From Paenibacillus ihumii (GTDB lineage Bacteria > Bacillota > Bacilli > Paenibacillales > Paenibacillaceae), in NCBI RefSeq assembly GCF_001403875.1, contig NZ_LN884299.1, positions 2,604,117 through 2,668,116 on the forward strand: DNA of 64,000 bases, written 5' to 3'. The notes under the pieces are model-generated. The model made no database searches. It saw nothing but the letters and a program-made list of their open reading frames with translations, and was not told the DNA's origin. Made by a program: the position numbers and the translations under genes. This document shows, piece by piece, positions 35,297 through 44,860 of this stretch; positions within the stretch are counted from its first letter, which is position 1, and each line of letters opens with the position of its first letter.

Positions 35297-36058
35297 CTAA
35301 GGACTAAAACTTACTAGCAGCGACTTTACGACAAGGTACCATCCGTCGACTAGTACGAATAACAGGATTTTAAAAGGAAGTGATATCATTACGGGCGGCA
35401 GCATCATCATCCCCATGGCCATCAGAACACTCGAAACCACAATGTCAATGATAAGAAAAGGTATAAATATCATAAAACCCATTTGAAACGCCGTTTTAAG
35501 CTCACTGATGGCGAAGGCAGGCACCAGGACCGAAATCGGTAAATCTTCATAACTTGCTGGCTTTTCCGTCTTGGTATAGCTCATAAACAATTGCAGATCC
35601 TTAGGACGGGTATGCGAGTACATGAACTTCTTCATCGGAACGGCAGCTTTATTCAGAGCTTCCGTCTGCGTCAGTTCGCCTTTAATATAGGGCTGTAAAG
35701 CCACCTCATTAATCGTAGACAATGTCGGACTCATGACGAAGAGCGTAAGGAACAGGGCCAAGCCAATCAATACCTGGTTAGGAGGCATTTGCTGCGTTCC
35801 CAGCGAGCTGCGTACAAATCCAAGTACGACGACCATTCGCGTAAAGCTTGTCATAAGAACCAGGATTGCCGGTGCGATACTTAGTACCGTAATGAGCAAA
35901 ATTAGAGATAAAGAGCTTGTACCAGGCTGTCCATCCGAATTTCCAATTTGTATTCCGATATCCGGGATCGGATTCACTGGAGCGGCTGAAGCGGCCGACA
36001 CAGTCAGCACACTCCATAACGCAAGCAATAATCCAACAATTAAGACCTTTTTCTTCAT
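35297..36058 (-). CDS. fliP: Flagellar export protein FliP
   Basis: A protein of 253 residues with a cleavable-looking signal peptide (K-K-K then a hydrophobic run to about residue 26), then four membrane helices; the signature F-I-P-F-L-I-I-D-I-V-V-S-S-V-L-M-A-M-G-M lies near residue 195. Its ATG overlaps the fliO stop (ATGA). Confidence 0.96.
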   Translation of the reverse strand: MKKKVLIVGLLLALWSVLTVSAASAAPVNPIPDIGIQIGNSDGQPGTSSLSLILLITVLSIAPAILVLMTSFTRMVVVLGFVRSSLGTQQMPPNQVLIGLALFLTLFVMSPTLSTINEVALQPYIKGELTQTEALNKAAVPMKKFMYSHTRPKDLQLFMSYTKTEKPASYEDLPISVLVPAFAISELKTAFQMGFMIFIPFLIIDIVVSSVLMAMGMMMLPPVMISLPFKILLFVLVDGWYLVVKSLLVSFSP

Positions 36059-36591
36059 GAATTCCTCAACCGATCTGTAGATTGTTCTTCCTTGTCCTGA
36101 AGGAGTTCCTCCACTTGCTGCTTCCGAGAAGGCATCTTTCTTAGCTGTGATTGAAACACTTCATGGAATGCCGTCTCGTCCAGCTCCTCCTCTTCCGGAG
36201 AGTTTTTACGAAAACGAGAGACCAAGCCGCCTATCGCGGAAGCCAGGCCGGAAAACTCTGTTCTTTCCTCCGAAAATGCCTGGAGCAGCAGCGCTACTTC
36301 TTCCGGATCGCTTATTTTATCCACCAAGGAAATGTCTTCGCCAACTCCGACAAGGTAGACATTTCCTCCGATTTCAATCACCTGCAAGGATTTATTCGGT
36401 CCCAGACCGACGGCTCCGAGCGTGCGGATCGATCGGTTTTGGGACAGATAACGGTTCCTGTTACCGAGGAAACGAATTAATAACACAATTAAAACAATGA
36501 TGATAGCCAGCACGACGATAACCGTCAGCAAGTTACCCCAAATATTAATATCACTGCCAATCGGCTGAAAGTCCGGCTGATTCGAGTTCAT
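36055..36591 (-). CDS. fliO: Flagellar export assembly protein FliO (FliZ)
   Basis: A protein of 178 residues: short N-terminus, one membrane helix (about 20-42), then a FliO domain with the basic stretch F-L-G-N-R-N-R-Y-L and the beta-rich part I-E-I-G-G-N-V-Y-L-V-G-V-G. It helps assemble FliP. The C-terminal tail is charged and Gln/Glu rich. It has no clear signal peptide, unlike the B. subtilis protein as I remember it. Confidence 0.88.
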   Translation of the reverse strand: MNSNQPDFQPIGSDINIWGNLLTVIVVLAIIIVLIVLLIRFLGNRNRYLSQNRSIRTLGAVGLGPNKSLQVIEIGGNVYLVGVGEDISLVDKISDPEEVALLLQAFSEERTEFSGLASAIGGLVSRFRKNSPEEEELDETAFHEVFQSQLRKMPSRKQQVEELLQDKEEQSTDRLRNS

Positions 36592-36601
36592 CTCTTTAGT
36601 C

Positions 36602-36967
36602 CTATAAGCCTAGCGTTTTATTGATGGCTTCAATAACCCGGTCGGATTGGAACGGCTTAACGATGAAGTCTTTGGCACCAGCTTGAATCGCATCGATGAC
36701 CATAGCCTGTTGGCCCATCGCGGAGCACATAATAACCTTCGCATTAGGGTTTAGTTGTTTAATTTCTTTGAGCGCAGCAATACCGTCCATTTCAGGCATA
36801 GTGATGTCCATAGTTACAAGGTCCGGGTTCAGCTCCTTGTATTTCTCAACGGCTTGCGCGCCGTCCTGTGCTTCTCCCACAACCTCAAAACCATTTTTCG
36901 TCAAAATATCGCGGATCATCATTCTCATAAAAGCTGCATCGTCTACGATTAGAATTCGGTTTGCCAT
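36602..36967 (-). CDS. cheY: Chemotaxis response regulator CheY
   Basis: A single receiver domain of 121 residues: acidic pair Asp9-Asp10, phosphorylated Asp54 in V-T-M-D-I-T-M-P, conserved Ser/Thr region A-M-G-Q-Q and Lys in I-V-K-P-F. CheY-P binds FliM/FliY at the switch. About 27 bases after fliY. Confidence 0.97.
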   Translation of the reverse strand: MANRILIVDDAAFMRMMIRDILTKNGFEVVGEAQDGAQAVEKYKELNPDLVTMDITMPEMDGIAALKEIKQLNPNAKVIMCSAMGQQAMVIDAIQAGAKDFIVKPFQSDRVIEAINKTLGL

Positions 36968-36994
36968 TGATATAAAATCCTCCCTAAACTTCTA

Positions 36995-38272
36995 CTATTG
37001 TAATTTTTGAATTCGGTCCCATTGGCTAACAATATCTGTCACACGAACTCCAAAATTCTCATCAATGACGACAACTTCGCCCTTGGCGATCAATTTGTTG
37101 TTCACTAGAATATCTACTGGCTCACCGGCAAGCTTGTCCAGCTCGATAATCGAGCCCTGGGACAATTCCAGGATATCCTTGATTTGCTTCTGGGTCCTTC
37201 CTAATTCTACGGTGACTTTAAGGGGAATGTCCATCAGTAAATTCAAATTATTCTCATCCGCTTGTCCATAGGCAGGAGCCCCGAAATTCGCGAATTGCAC
37301 AGGCTGAACATTTAAGTTGCGCCCTTGCATTCCGCCATAATGCTGAGGCTCATTATATGGCCGTCCTTGCGGCGGATAGTGCCCCTGATCCTGCATTGGC
37401 GGCATCATCGGCGGCTGCTGAGCCGCTGGCATCGATGCATGCTGAGCAGACATCGGCGGCTGAGTATGCGCAGGCATCTCATCCAATGACGGGGAAGGCA
37501 AGGATCCCGCTCCTGACTCTGAAGCTGGCGCTGAAGATGCTGCTGGTACGGAAGCCGATACCGCCGCACTGTCCAGGGGAGTCGTCGATTCGGTAACCGT
37601 TCCATTGATCAGATTATCCACCATCTCTTTCGAGAACTGCACCGTAAGAAGCTGCATGATTGTCGAATCAATCAAATCTCCGATAGTAAGCCTGAATGAA
37701 ATTTTAATGAGTGTCTCATCGGGGGGCAGACTTCCCACCCCGGTTCCGTTCGACATATTCAGGATATCGATGCCCGGGGGTGAAATATTAACAAACCGGT
37801 TAAATATGGTCGACATCGATGTTGCCGAGGAACCCATCATTTGATTCATCGCTTCTTGTACGGCGCTAATATGAATATCATTCAATTCTTCCTCTGCCGG
37901 ATTTCCATCCCCGCCAAGCATAAGATCCGCGATGACCTGAGCATCCTTCGTCTTAATGATCAGCGAGTTAATCCCTTCAAATCCGTCTACATATTGGACA
38001 TGGATTGCTACATGCGGCTTAGGAAACTCCGTTTCGAACTGAGAGCGCGTAATAATAGAAACTTTAGGGGTCGTAATATCGACTTTTTTGTTCAGCAGAG
38101 TAGATAATGCCGTAGCCGCGCTGCCAAACGTAATATTTCCGATCTCACCCAAAGCATCCTGCTCCAGAGGCGTCAAGTAATCATCTACCGTAGGTTCAGG
38201 CGGTGTATCGCTATTCGCCTGCTTTAGCAGAGCGTCAATTTCCTCTTGGGATAAATAATCTTTACTCGTCAA
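36995..38272 (-). CDS. fliY: Flagellar switch protein and CheY-P phosphatase FliY
   Basis: A protein of 425 residues from TTG (38272, LTSKDYLSQEEIDALLK), with AGGAG nine bases before it, overlapping fliM by 11 bases. Parts: an N-terminal CheY-P-binding peptide, a CheC-like domain with two E-x2-N motifs (E-I-G-N-I-T-F-G and E-A-M-N-Q-M-M-G), a Pro/Gln/Met/His-rich linker (about 265-335), and a C-terminal FliN domain (L-K-V-T-V-E-L-G-R-T). It replaces FliN in the rotor and removes phosphate from CheY-P. Confidence 0.96.
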   Translation of the reverse strand: MTSKDYLSQEEIDALLKQANSDTPPEPTVDDYLTPLEQDALGEIGNITFGSAATALSTLLNKKVDITTPKVSIITRSQFETEFPKPHVAIHVQYVDGFEGINSLIIKTKDAQVIADLMLGGDGNPAEEELNDIHISAVQEAMNQMMGSSATSMSTIFNRFVNISPPGIDILNMSNGTGVGSLPPDETLIKISFRLTIGDLIDSTIMQLLTVQFSKEMVDNLINGTVTESTTPLDSAAVSASVPAASSAPASESGAGSLPSPSLDEMPAHTQPPMSAQHASMPAAQQPPMMPPMQDQGHYPPQGRPYNEPQHYGGMQGRNLNVQPVQFANFGAPAYGQADENNLNLLMDIPLKVTVELGRTQKQIKDILELSQGSIIELDKLAGEPVDILVNNKLIAKGEVVVIDENFGVRVTDIVSQWDRIQKLQ

Positions 38273-39260
38273 GTTCCTCAACTCCTTCGCTGACAATTTC
38301 GTCAATTTGAACGGCGACTCGGTCTTTGAGCGTACCCGGACTGCCGATATACTTCAATTTGTCGCCGACTCTTATGGCGAGCCCATCATGAACAGGCTTG
38401 TTTAGGGAAATTACATCCCCTACGGATAGTCCCAGGAACTCTTGGATCGTAATTTGCGACTCACCAAGTTCAGCAACGATCGGCAGCTTAGCTTTGTTTA
38501 CGCGGTTGCGAAGGGCGTCAACCTCTTCGGGAGCGCGCGATTTCTTCTGGGATACGAACCAATGATGAACCGAGAGCTTCGGCATGATCGGCTCGATGAC
38601 GACATGGGGAATACAAAGGTTGATCATTCCCGTAGTATCACCAATTTTAGTGCTCAGCGAAATGAGTGCTATCGTCTCGTTGGGCGATACGATTTGCATA
38701 AACTGAGGATTCGTCTCCAATCCTTCCATTCTCGGACTAATGTCTATAACGGTTTTCCAGGCTTCCTGCAGACTTTCAAAAGCTCGGCTGAAAATCCGTT
38801 CCATGATGATCGTCTCAATCTCGGTCAAAGACCCGATTTTGGACGGGGCCATGCCAATCCCGCCAAGCAATCTGTCCAGCATGGCGAAGGCGACGTTTGG
38901 ATGGACTTCCAGTACCATTCTTCCTTCTAATGGCTCTGCTTCAAATATGTTAAGTATCGTCATCTTCGGTATGGACCGGATAAATTCGTCATAGGGCAGC
39001 TGCTCGACTTGGACCACGTTAATTTGGACGAAGGTTCGAAGCTGCGCAGAAAAATAAGTGGTAAGATATCTAGCAAAATTCTCGTGAATTCGGGTTAAAC
39101 TGCGGATATGATCCTTAGAAAATCTCACCGCCCGTTTGAAATCGTAAGCCCGAATTTTCTTTTGCGTCTCTTCCTTTTTTAATTCCTCTGCATCCATTTC
39201 ACCAGAAGACAGCGCAGCGAGCAGAGCGTCGATTTCATTCTGCGATAATACATCTACCAA
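38262..39260 (-). CDS. fliM: Flagellar switch protein FliM
   Basis: A protein of 332 residues (the same as B. subtilis) from TTG at 39260 (VDVLSQNEIDALLAAL), six to eight bases after GGGGGTGAG; an in-frame TTG at 39278 is less likely. N-terminal CheY-P-binding peptide, middle CheC-like domain, C-terminal SpoA domain. Forms the C ring. Confidence 0.97.
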   Translation of the reverse strand: MVDVLSQNEIDALLAALSSGEMDAEELKKEETQKKIRAYDFKRAVRFSKDHIRSLTRIHENFARYLTTYFSAQLRTFVQINVVQVEQLPYDEFIRSIPKMTILNIFEAEPLEGRMVLEVHPNVAFAMLDRLLGGIGMAPSKIGSLTEIETIIMERIFSRAFESLQEAWKTVIDISPRMEGLETNPQFMQIVSPNETIALISLSTKIGDTTGMINLCIPHVVIEPIMPKLSVHHWFVSQKKSRAPEEVDALRNRVNKAKLPIVAELGESQITIQEFLGLSVGDVISLNKPVHDGLAIRVGDKLKYIGSPGTLKDRVAVQIDEIVSEGVEELDE

Positions 39261-39301
39261 ACATCTCACCCCCTTCAAGGATTTAATCTATCGATATTGC
39301 T

Positions 39302-39775
39302 CTAGATTGCCTGCATCATAAAATCCGTAATATCGATTTGAATCAATTTCCCTTCCGGTAGCGATGTATTGATCAAATTCAGCAATTTCGTGCTTAAGTT
39401 ATCTTTACCCTTCGCGCCAATCAGATCCTCTGGCTTCGTATCGGCAAGCGTCTTAATGATAATCGGCTTAATTTTATAATCCTTGATTTTATCAAAGGCT
39501 TCCTTCGATGCTTCCCGATCCAGTTGAAACGCAAAGTTCATGACCACTACGTAATTCGGATCCGACAAATTCGTTTTGATGCCATCGATGGTTGATGTTA
39601 CTTTTACTAATTCATCCGCTGATAGCTGCGCAGGCCGGCTTACATTTTGTACTGCTTGGTTTACCTCGTTGCCTGGAGCAGGTCTATTAAATTGATTCAC
39701 CAGCAGAAAAGCTGCCATTACGATCAAAGTGATTGCAAGTAACATCGTAATGAGCCAAGGCGCCATTTTCTTCAT
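39302..39775 (-). CDS. fliL: Flagellar basal body-associated protein FliL
   Basis: A protein of 157 residues with one membrane helix (about 7-27) and an extracytoplasmic FliL domain containing F-A-F-Q-L-D-R-E-A-S and ending L-I-Q-I-D-I-T-D-F-M-M-Q. It is associated with the stator. ATG two bases after the swrD stop. Confidence 0.95.
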   Translation of the reverse strand: MKKMAPWLITMLLAITLIVMAAFLLVNQFNRPAPGNEVNQAVQNVSRPAQLSADELVKVTSTIDGIKTNLSDPNYVVVMNFAFQLDREASKEAFDKIKDYKIKPIIIKTLADTKPEDLIGAKGKDNLSTKLLNLINTSLPEGKLIQIDITDFMMQAI

Positions 39776-39777
39776 GA

Positions 39778-39996
39778 CTATTCCTCCGTTTGTTGCACTT
39801 TAATGGTTGCTGCATGGATACCGATCTCACTGTAGTATTCATTGACCTTCGCGATAATCTCGGTTGCCTTCTCCAGCACGATCATACGCTTACCCGTTAC
39901 GAGGGTTACATATGTATCAGGAGTTTCTTCTACTGTCTCGATCATGATGGCATTCAGCCAAGCCTGCTGCCCATTCAAGCGTGTTACAGATATCAT
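39778..39996 (-). CDS. swrD: Motility protein SwrD (FlbD family)
   Basis: A protein of 72 residues (MISVTRLNGQQAWLNAIMIETVEETP...), typical FlbD/SwrD with L-N-G near the N-terminus and P-D-T-Y-V-T-L-V-T-G-K. In B. subtilis it raises motor power. The ATG at 39996 has GGAGGG; an upstream in-frame ATG at 40059 would add a basic tail and is unlikely. Confidence 0.93.
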   Translation of the reverse strand: MISVTRLNGQQAWLNAIMIETVEETPDTYVTLVTGKRMIVLEKATEIIAKVNEYYSEIGIHAATIKVQQTEE

Positions 39997-40080
39997 GCTA
40001 ACCCTCCGTTCAAGACGGGAATCGTGTTTTTGAAAAAAGAGGCGGAGGAAGGAGATCACCCTCCCCCGCTACTTAAAGAC

Positions 40081-40899
40081 TTAGCGCTTCAGATTTACGA
40101 CTTCCTGGAGCACTTCATCGGATGTCGTGATGATTCGGGAATTCGCTTGGAACCCGCGCTGCGCTACAATCATTTCCGTAAATTCACCGGTGAGGTCGAC
40201 GTTGGACATCTCAAGCTGACCGGAAATAATCGCACCCGTTCCCGCCTCAGCGTTATTCCCTGTTGTCGGCTCTAAATCATCCACGTTGGCATTCGGGCTC
40301 AAACGGTACAGATTTCCGCCAATCTTCTCCAAGCCTTCCGGATTGACCACGCGAACTACCCCGATCGATTCACCTGCTACAATCTCGCCATCAGCCATTT
40401 TCTGCATAATGGTTCCATCCTGTGCTATCGTAAAGGCTACAACCTCTTCGTCCAGCGGCTCGAGCGGTGCTCCGTCAGCACTCCAAACTCGCAAGCCGTC
40501 GGAGGTTACCAGCTGGCGGGCAGCGTCCAAATGGAAATCTCCTGCTCTTGTCAAGAAAGGCACTTCCTGATCCTCAGAGAGGGTGACCATGAAAAATCCG
40601 TCTCCATCAATCCGCAAATCAAGTGGATTATTCGTCGTCATCGCACTGCCGGATGTATGGAGCGTGTCAATGGAGCCGATCGATACACCAAGCCCAATTT
40701 GCTTCGCATTGATGCCGCCGGCCCCTTCATCTGAAGGCGCTGTAACACCGGACACCGTCTGGCTCATGATATCCTTGAACATAACGCGTCCTGCCTTGAA
40801 CCCTACAGTATTGACGTTAGCGATGTTGTTGCCGATAACGTCAAGCTTGGTTTGAAATCCGCGCATTCCGGATACGCCCGAATACATCGATCTTAACAT
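40081..40899 (-). CDS. flgE: Flagellar hook protein FlgE (FlgG-like in many annotations)
   Basis: A protein of 272 residues. N-terminal rod/hook signature M-Y-S-G-V-S-G-M and I-G-N-N-I-A-N-V-N-T, middle domain, and C-terminal R-G-F-Q-A-N-S-R-I-I-T-T-S-D-E-V-L. The length and place (after flgD, before swrD) match the B. subtilis gene first called flgG and later shown to encode the hook protein FlgE. It is much shorter than enterobacterial FlgE. Confidence 0.85.
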   Translation of the reverse strand: MLRSMYSGVSGMRGFQTKLDVIGNNIANVNTVGFKAGRVMFKDIMSQTVSGVTAPSDEGAGGINAKQIGLGVSIGSIDTLHTSGSAMTTNNPLDLRIDGDGFFMVTLSEDQEVPFLTRAGDFHLDAARQLVTSDGLRVWSADGAPLEPLDEEVVAFTIAQDGTIMQKMADGEIVAGESIGVVRVVNPEGLEKIGGNLYRLSPNANVDDLEPTTGNNAEAGTGAIISGQLEMSNVDLTGEFTEMIVAQRGFQANSRIITTSDEVLQEVVNLKR

Positions 40900-40989
40900 T
40901 GTCTCTATTCCTCCTTGGAATGATGTTTGCTAAAAAGTCACTTCAGTCGATCCGTGACTCATTGGCCTTCCGTTTCCGGGCCAGCCAAT

Positions 40990-41373
40990 TTAAGAAATAA
41001 TAACAGCACTATCAATTTGAGTGAACACATTATTCTTCATGCTATTTCCATCCATCGCTGTAACTACCGTACGATTATGCACGTTAACGATCAGCGCCAT
41101 ATCCTGCATTAAGATAAGCGAGTCCTTAGCGCCCTTCGCCGCGGCATGGTCAATGGCCGATTCAATCTGATGGAGCTGCTCAGGCTTCAATTGAATCCCT
41201 CGCTGTTCAAGCCGCTTAACCGCATGATTGCTGAAATGAAGCAGCCGATCCTGCAGCATCGCTTCAAATGTAGCATCCTGCGTTTTCGGCAATCCCGGGT
41301 TCTTAAGCTGCTGAAGCTCATTCGGCTGAATTCGCCCCGGGTACAGATTGCCTATACGAATGGGGTCATTCAT
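40990..41373 (-). CDS. Flagellar operon protein (TIGR02530 family)
   Basis: A protein of 127 residues of the TIGR02530 flagellar family, with F-S-N-H-A-V-K-R-L-E-Q-R-G-I near residue 48 and D-M-A-L-I-V-N-V-H-N-R-T-V-V-T-A. Its exact function is not known to me. Its ATG overlaps the flgD stop by 4 bases; the following gene encodes the hook protein, so a hook-assembly role is plausible. Confidence 0.88.
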   Translation of the reverse strand: MNDPIRIGNLYPGRIQPNELQQLKNPGLPKTQDATFEAMLQDRLLHFSNHAVKRLEQRGIQLKPEQLHQIESAIDHAAAKGAKDSLILMQDMALIVNVHNRTVVTAMDGNSMKNNVFTQIDSAVIIS

Positions 41374-41951
41374 GGCGAATCAGCTCCATCGGAAGTCCCG
41401 TTTCCATCCTTCTGCTGCTCCACATCGGATTCTGCAGGCTCACCCGGATCAGGTGTCAAATCAGCTGGATCATCAGGTAATGGAGGGGTCTCCTCAGGAA
41501 CTTCTTCAATTTCAAGAATATCCGACAGCTTGATTTCCTTGCTGCCTACTTTGGCATACTGTACGTTTTCGCGAATGACGATTCCTTCGACTATGCCGCT
41601 TCCAGTTGAAGTAACCGTATTTTTCCCCGTCTCAATATTGTATTCGTCAACATGATCCGTTTGGATCCACGAGACTCTTTTACCGATCAGTCCGGAGACC
41701 GTACCTAAAGACTGATTCATGACATCCAGCTGCTTAGAAATATTCATCAGTTGCTCTACGGATGTGAACGTAGCCATTTGCGCGATAAATTCCTTGTCCT
41801 GCAGCGGCTGCATCGGATCTTGGTTTTGAAGCTGGGTAATGAGTATTTTTAGAAATTGGTCTTTGCCTAAGGTCTGGTTATCCTCTTTGCTTTTGACGGG
41901 TACATTCTGTGCCGAATAACCGGGCCAAGCAACACTTGTAAAATTAGACAC
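41370..41951 (-). CDS. flgD: Flagellar hook capping protein FlgD
   Basis: A protein of 193 residues, start GTG (41951) after AAGGAGG. The N-terminal FlgD motif L-G-K-D-Q-F-L-K-I-L-I-T-Q-L-Q-N-Q-D-P is near residue 29; the C-terminal tail is rich in Pro, Glu and Asp. It caps the growing hook. Confidence 0.95.
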   Translation of the reverse strand: MSNFTSVAWPGYSAQNVPVKSKEDNQTLGKDQFLKILITQLQNQDPMQPLQDKEFIAQMATFTSVEQLMNISKQLDVMNQSLGTVSGLIGKRVSWIQTDHVDEYNIETGKNTVTSTGSGIVEGIVIRENVQYAKVGSKEIKLSDILEIEEVPEETPPLPDDPADLTPDPGEPAESDVEQQKDGNGTSDGADSP

Positions 41952-41969
41952 GGCTTCTCCTCCTTTCCA

Positions 41970-43376
41970 TTAAACTCTGGCTACAAAGGAACTGCCGAAA
42001 TTCTCATCGCGGGCTCTTACTTCAGAAATCCATTCATTCCATTCGTCGTTCAAGTCGCCCAAAGTCAGCAGGTCTTCTTCGCGGACTTCGCGCCGCTTAT
42101 TGCTTTGCTGCTGATTCGTGCCGCCATTCTGCTGGCGCCCGTCTTGATACATATGGGAAGAAAGCGAAGAGTTTTGCGTCACTTCCAGCTTGCTTACTTG
42201 CAGCCCCTGTGCCTGCAGCGCCGATCTCAGCTGGGCCATTTGGCTCTCTAAGGATTCCCTTGCAAATGCATGCTCCGTCATGAACTGAGCGACTAATTGC
42301 CCGTTTTGCATCGTGATTTTGACGTCAACCTGGCCAAGATGCTCCGGATATAACGAAATTCTAGCTTGGGACATTCCTTGAAGCTTGACGATTTCTAGCT
42401 TGCTAACTAAAAAGCCGCCCATTTCCTTACCGAACTGCTCCACAGGAACCGCAGGCGCTGCTGGCTTAGCCGGAGCAGTCAGGGCATCGCGCATCGCCAG
42501 TTGTCCTGCTGTCACAACGTTACCCGCATGCATTCCATGACTGACGTCATCTGCAGCCTCTGCTGCCGGCGCACTCTCCGCTGATAATGCCGCGTTCATC
42601 AAGGATGCATTCTGTGCATTATTCTTACCAGCAACATTAGCTGTTGCGACGTGAGATGCCGGTAGTTGAAAATTTTGAGAAACACCATTCCTTGCCGTTT
42701 GATTAGAAGTAACGTTCATGATCGCAAGAATATTTTTTTCCAAGGCAGAAATCCAATTATTCGCGGTATGTCCTTCAGTTCCCTGAGCAACGGCTGGATT
42801 GCTGGTTTGAGAAGAACCGAGCATCTGCTGCAAAACTTCTATCAACTGCCGGGATTGAATCACCGTGGGAAAAGCTGCATTTTGTTGTTCAGACACTGCT
42901 TTAAGTTGTACAAGCGCGTCTTGAACCGCAAAGCGTACCGTCTCTGGGTGCTGGGCAAGAACCGGAATAGGAGCAGCTTCTGGATCCGGCTCAATAACGG
43001 ATCCGCCATCAACAGGCTGTGTCACCATTTGAGCTCCCTGCAGCCAAGCTTGAAGAACAAGCAATAGAGATGGATTCTCCGCTAGCGCCTGATCAAGCTC
43101 ATTCAATTGCTCAAGCAAATTGTCAACCATCGCTTGCAAAGCTTGAAGCTCTTCATCGGCCGTTCCCTGTTCATCAGAGTTCGTAAGCCCCAGCAGCCCC
43201 AGCGATTGCAGACGGGCTCCTCCTTCAGCAGATGAGACATTCCCGAACAGCATCGCAATGAGAGTTTGATCGAAAGTTGTGCCGCCGCCCTGAGCAGCGT
43301 CGCCCTTTCCGTTTGCAGGGATCGCAATACCGCTTGCAGTATTAGCCCCAGAAAGATTAGTAATCAGTTGGCTCAT
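41970..43376 (-). CDS. fliK: Flagellar hook-length control protein FliK
   Basis: A protein of 468 residues from the ATG at 43376 (nine bases after GGAGG; the ATG at 43382 is only three bases from it). A long Ala/Gln/Asn-rich N-terminal part, and a C-terminal Flg_hook domain (about 330-410) with I-S-L-Y-P-E-H-L-G-Q-V-D-V-K-I. It measures hook length and triggers FlhB switching. Confidence 0.92.
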   Translation of the reverse strand: MSQLITNLSGANTASGIAIPANGKGDAAQGGGTTFDQTLIAMLFGNVSSAEGGARLQSLGLLGLTNSDEQGTADEELQALQAMVDNLLEQLNELDQALAENPSLLLVLQAWLQGAQMVTQPVDGGSVIEPDPEAAPIPVLAQHPETVRFAVQDALVQLKAVSEQQNAAFPTVIQSRQLIEVLQQMLGSSQTSNPAVAQGTEGHTANNWISALEKNILAIMNVTSNQTARNGVSQNFQLPASHVATANVAGKNNAQNASLMNAALSAESAPAAEAADDVSHGMHAGNVVTAGQLAMRDALTAPAKPAAPAVPVEQFGKEMGGFLVSKLEIVKLQGMSQARISLYPEHLGQVDVKITMQNGQLVAQFMTEHAFARESLESQMAQLRSALQAQGLQVSKLEVTQNSSLSSHMYQDGRQQNGGTNQQQSNKRREVREEDLLTLGDLNDEWNEWISEVRARDENFGSSFVARV

Positions 43377-43427
43377 AATCATTCACCTCCTTTCTCTATA
43401 AAAATGAGGGATGTAAGCCTCTTCCTG

Positions 43428-44360
43428 TTATTTGCTTACCAGCTTGTTCAATATTTTAGCAGTAAGCTCCTCATCTTCTTTGGTCATCGCCGCCAAAATT
43501 TTGGAGCGAGTTCCGTCGTCTACGGAATTGAGAATTTTCAAAGCCTTATCCGGACTAATTTTATGTGTTTGGATAATCAGTTTGGAAGCTGCGTCAGCAG
43601 ACATCCCCGCGAACGTCTGGCCTAGCTGCTTCTCGTCGAGGCCGGTCGTAGATGCCGCAGTCTGGGAAGGCGATTCCGCATCCTTCTTCAGCCTGGACTG
43701 CAGAGCGGCAATCGCCATGTCCTCAGCCGGCTTCGCATCTTTAAGCAGAATAGAAATGTCAGCCGCCTTTTGCGGATCCATTTTCTCGAGAATCGCGACC
43801 TTGCTCTCATTATTCATTAGGCTTAGCATTTGCAGCGTTTCTTCCACCGTTAATTTGTCCAGGATAGCCGCAGCTTTGCTTGGGCTCATTTGCGCATACA
43901 GCTGGGACAGCTTCTTGACCTCCTTCTGGTAGGCCTCGTCCTTAGCGGCTTCTTCCTTCTCGATCGTTTCCGTTAGTGCGGCATCCAGCTGAGCTTGAAG
44001 CTGCTTTACTTTATCCTCCTGCTCTGTAGCTTGACGATAAGCGGCTTCTAATTCAGCATCCTTCTGAGCCACCTGTTCCTTCAATTCCTTCACGGCAGCC
44101 TCAGTGTTTTCTGACTGCTGCTTCGTATTTTCTTCCTCGGCGTTACCTGCGATAGCCCCCCCTTCCGGGTCAGGCACAAAATTTCTGACGATCGGTATTT
44201 TGCTGCCAATTTCAATCATCGTTGCCCGAAAGTTCATGTTGAACAGCGTCAACAAAACCGACAGCAGGACCACCGTAAACAAAATCGGCGTAACAAAAAA
44301 CATAAACCTGGCAAACCCGCCGCCTGATTCCAAATCTTCTTCTAAATCAGCCTGTGCCAT
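43428..44360 (-). CDS. ylxF: MotE/YlxF-like membrane protein with MgtE N-terminal-like domain
   Basis: A protein of 310 residues: cytosolic N-terminus, one membrane helix (about 19-41), a periplasm-side segment, a coiled coil (about 85-155), and a helical repeat domain (about 165-305) resembling the MgtE intracellular N domain, with several M-x-P-x-K-A-A or M-D-P-Q-K-A-A steps. It lies between fliJ and fliK, the place of B. subtilis ylxF. Function not settled; a chaperone or envelope role in assembly is proposed for the family (MotE). Confidence 0.85.
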   Translation of the reverse strand: MAQADLEEDLESGGGFARFMFFVTPILFTVVLLSVLLTLFNMNFRATMIEIGSKIPIVRNFVPDPEGGAIAGNAEEENTKQQSENTEAAVKELKEQVAQKDAELEAAYRQATEQEDKVKQLQAQLDAALTETIEKEEAAKDEAYQKEVKKLSQLYAQMSPSKAAAILDKLTVEETLQMLSLMNNESKVAILEKMDPQKAADISILLKDAKPAEDMAIAALQSRLKKDAESPSQTAASTTGLDEKQLGQTFAGMSADAASKLIIQTHKISPDKALKILNSVDDGTRSKILAAMTKEDEELTAKILNKLVSK

Positions 44361-44406
44361 TTCATTCCCTCCTTCGCAAACCCATCGCTGATGCCCGTGT
44401 TACTCC

Positions 44407-44850
44407 TTACCGGGCTTTCATGGCAAACCGGACCGTTGCCATTTCGTCCAGTTCGTTTTGTTCCCGAAGAAGCATTTCGTGCTGATATTTGTGTCTGGCT
44501 TTATCCCTGGCTTTAAGCCATACTTTCTCGTCAAGCATTTTACCGTTCAAAACGGCTTTCTTCTTCTCCACATTGACTTCAGCTTGCCGGATATCCCCCA
44601 GCTTGATTGCAATGCAATTTTCCAAATAATCCATATAGCGCTGTAATTCCTGAAGCTTGACCATCGACGACTTATTTTCCATTTCGAACTGGATTGCCGC
44701 GAGGGTTCTAGCTTTATCCTCCTCCAGCAGCTCCAAGGAGAGCTGCTCCGCCTGCAATTGGCCAACGGCAGCGGATAACATCCATTCTGCCTGCGTCTTC
44801 TGATTGGACTTTAAATCGACAACCTTCTGATAGACGTAACGGAACTTCAT
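44407..44850 (-). CDS. fliJ: Flagellar export chaperone/ATPase stalk FliJ
   Basis: A protein of 147 residues, almost wholly coiled coil (F-R-Y-V-Y-Q-K-V-V-D-L-K at the start), the FliJ type. It acts as the central stalk of the FliI ring. About 10 bases after fliI. Confidence 0.93.
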   Translation of the reverse strand: MKFRYVYQKVVDLKSNQKTQAEWMLSAAVGQLQAEQLSLELLEEDKARTLAAIQFEMENKSSMVKLQELQRYMDYLENCIAIKLGDIRQAEVNVEKKKAVLNGKMLDEKVWLKARDKARHKYQHEMLLREQNELDEMATVRFAMKAR

Positions 44851-44860
44851 CCTCTACTCG

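Noticed and set aside
36995..39260. A frameshift suspected between fliM and fliY because of long overlapping frames
   Set aside because: Both frames have complete family domains; with the TTG start of fliY the overlap is only 11 bases and is ordinary coupling.
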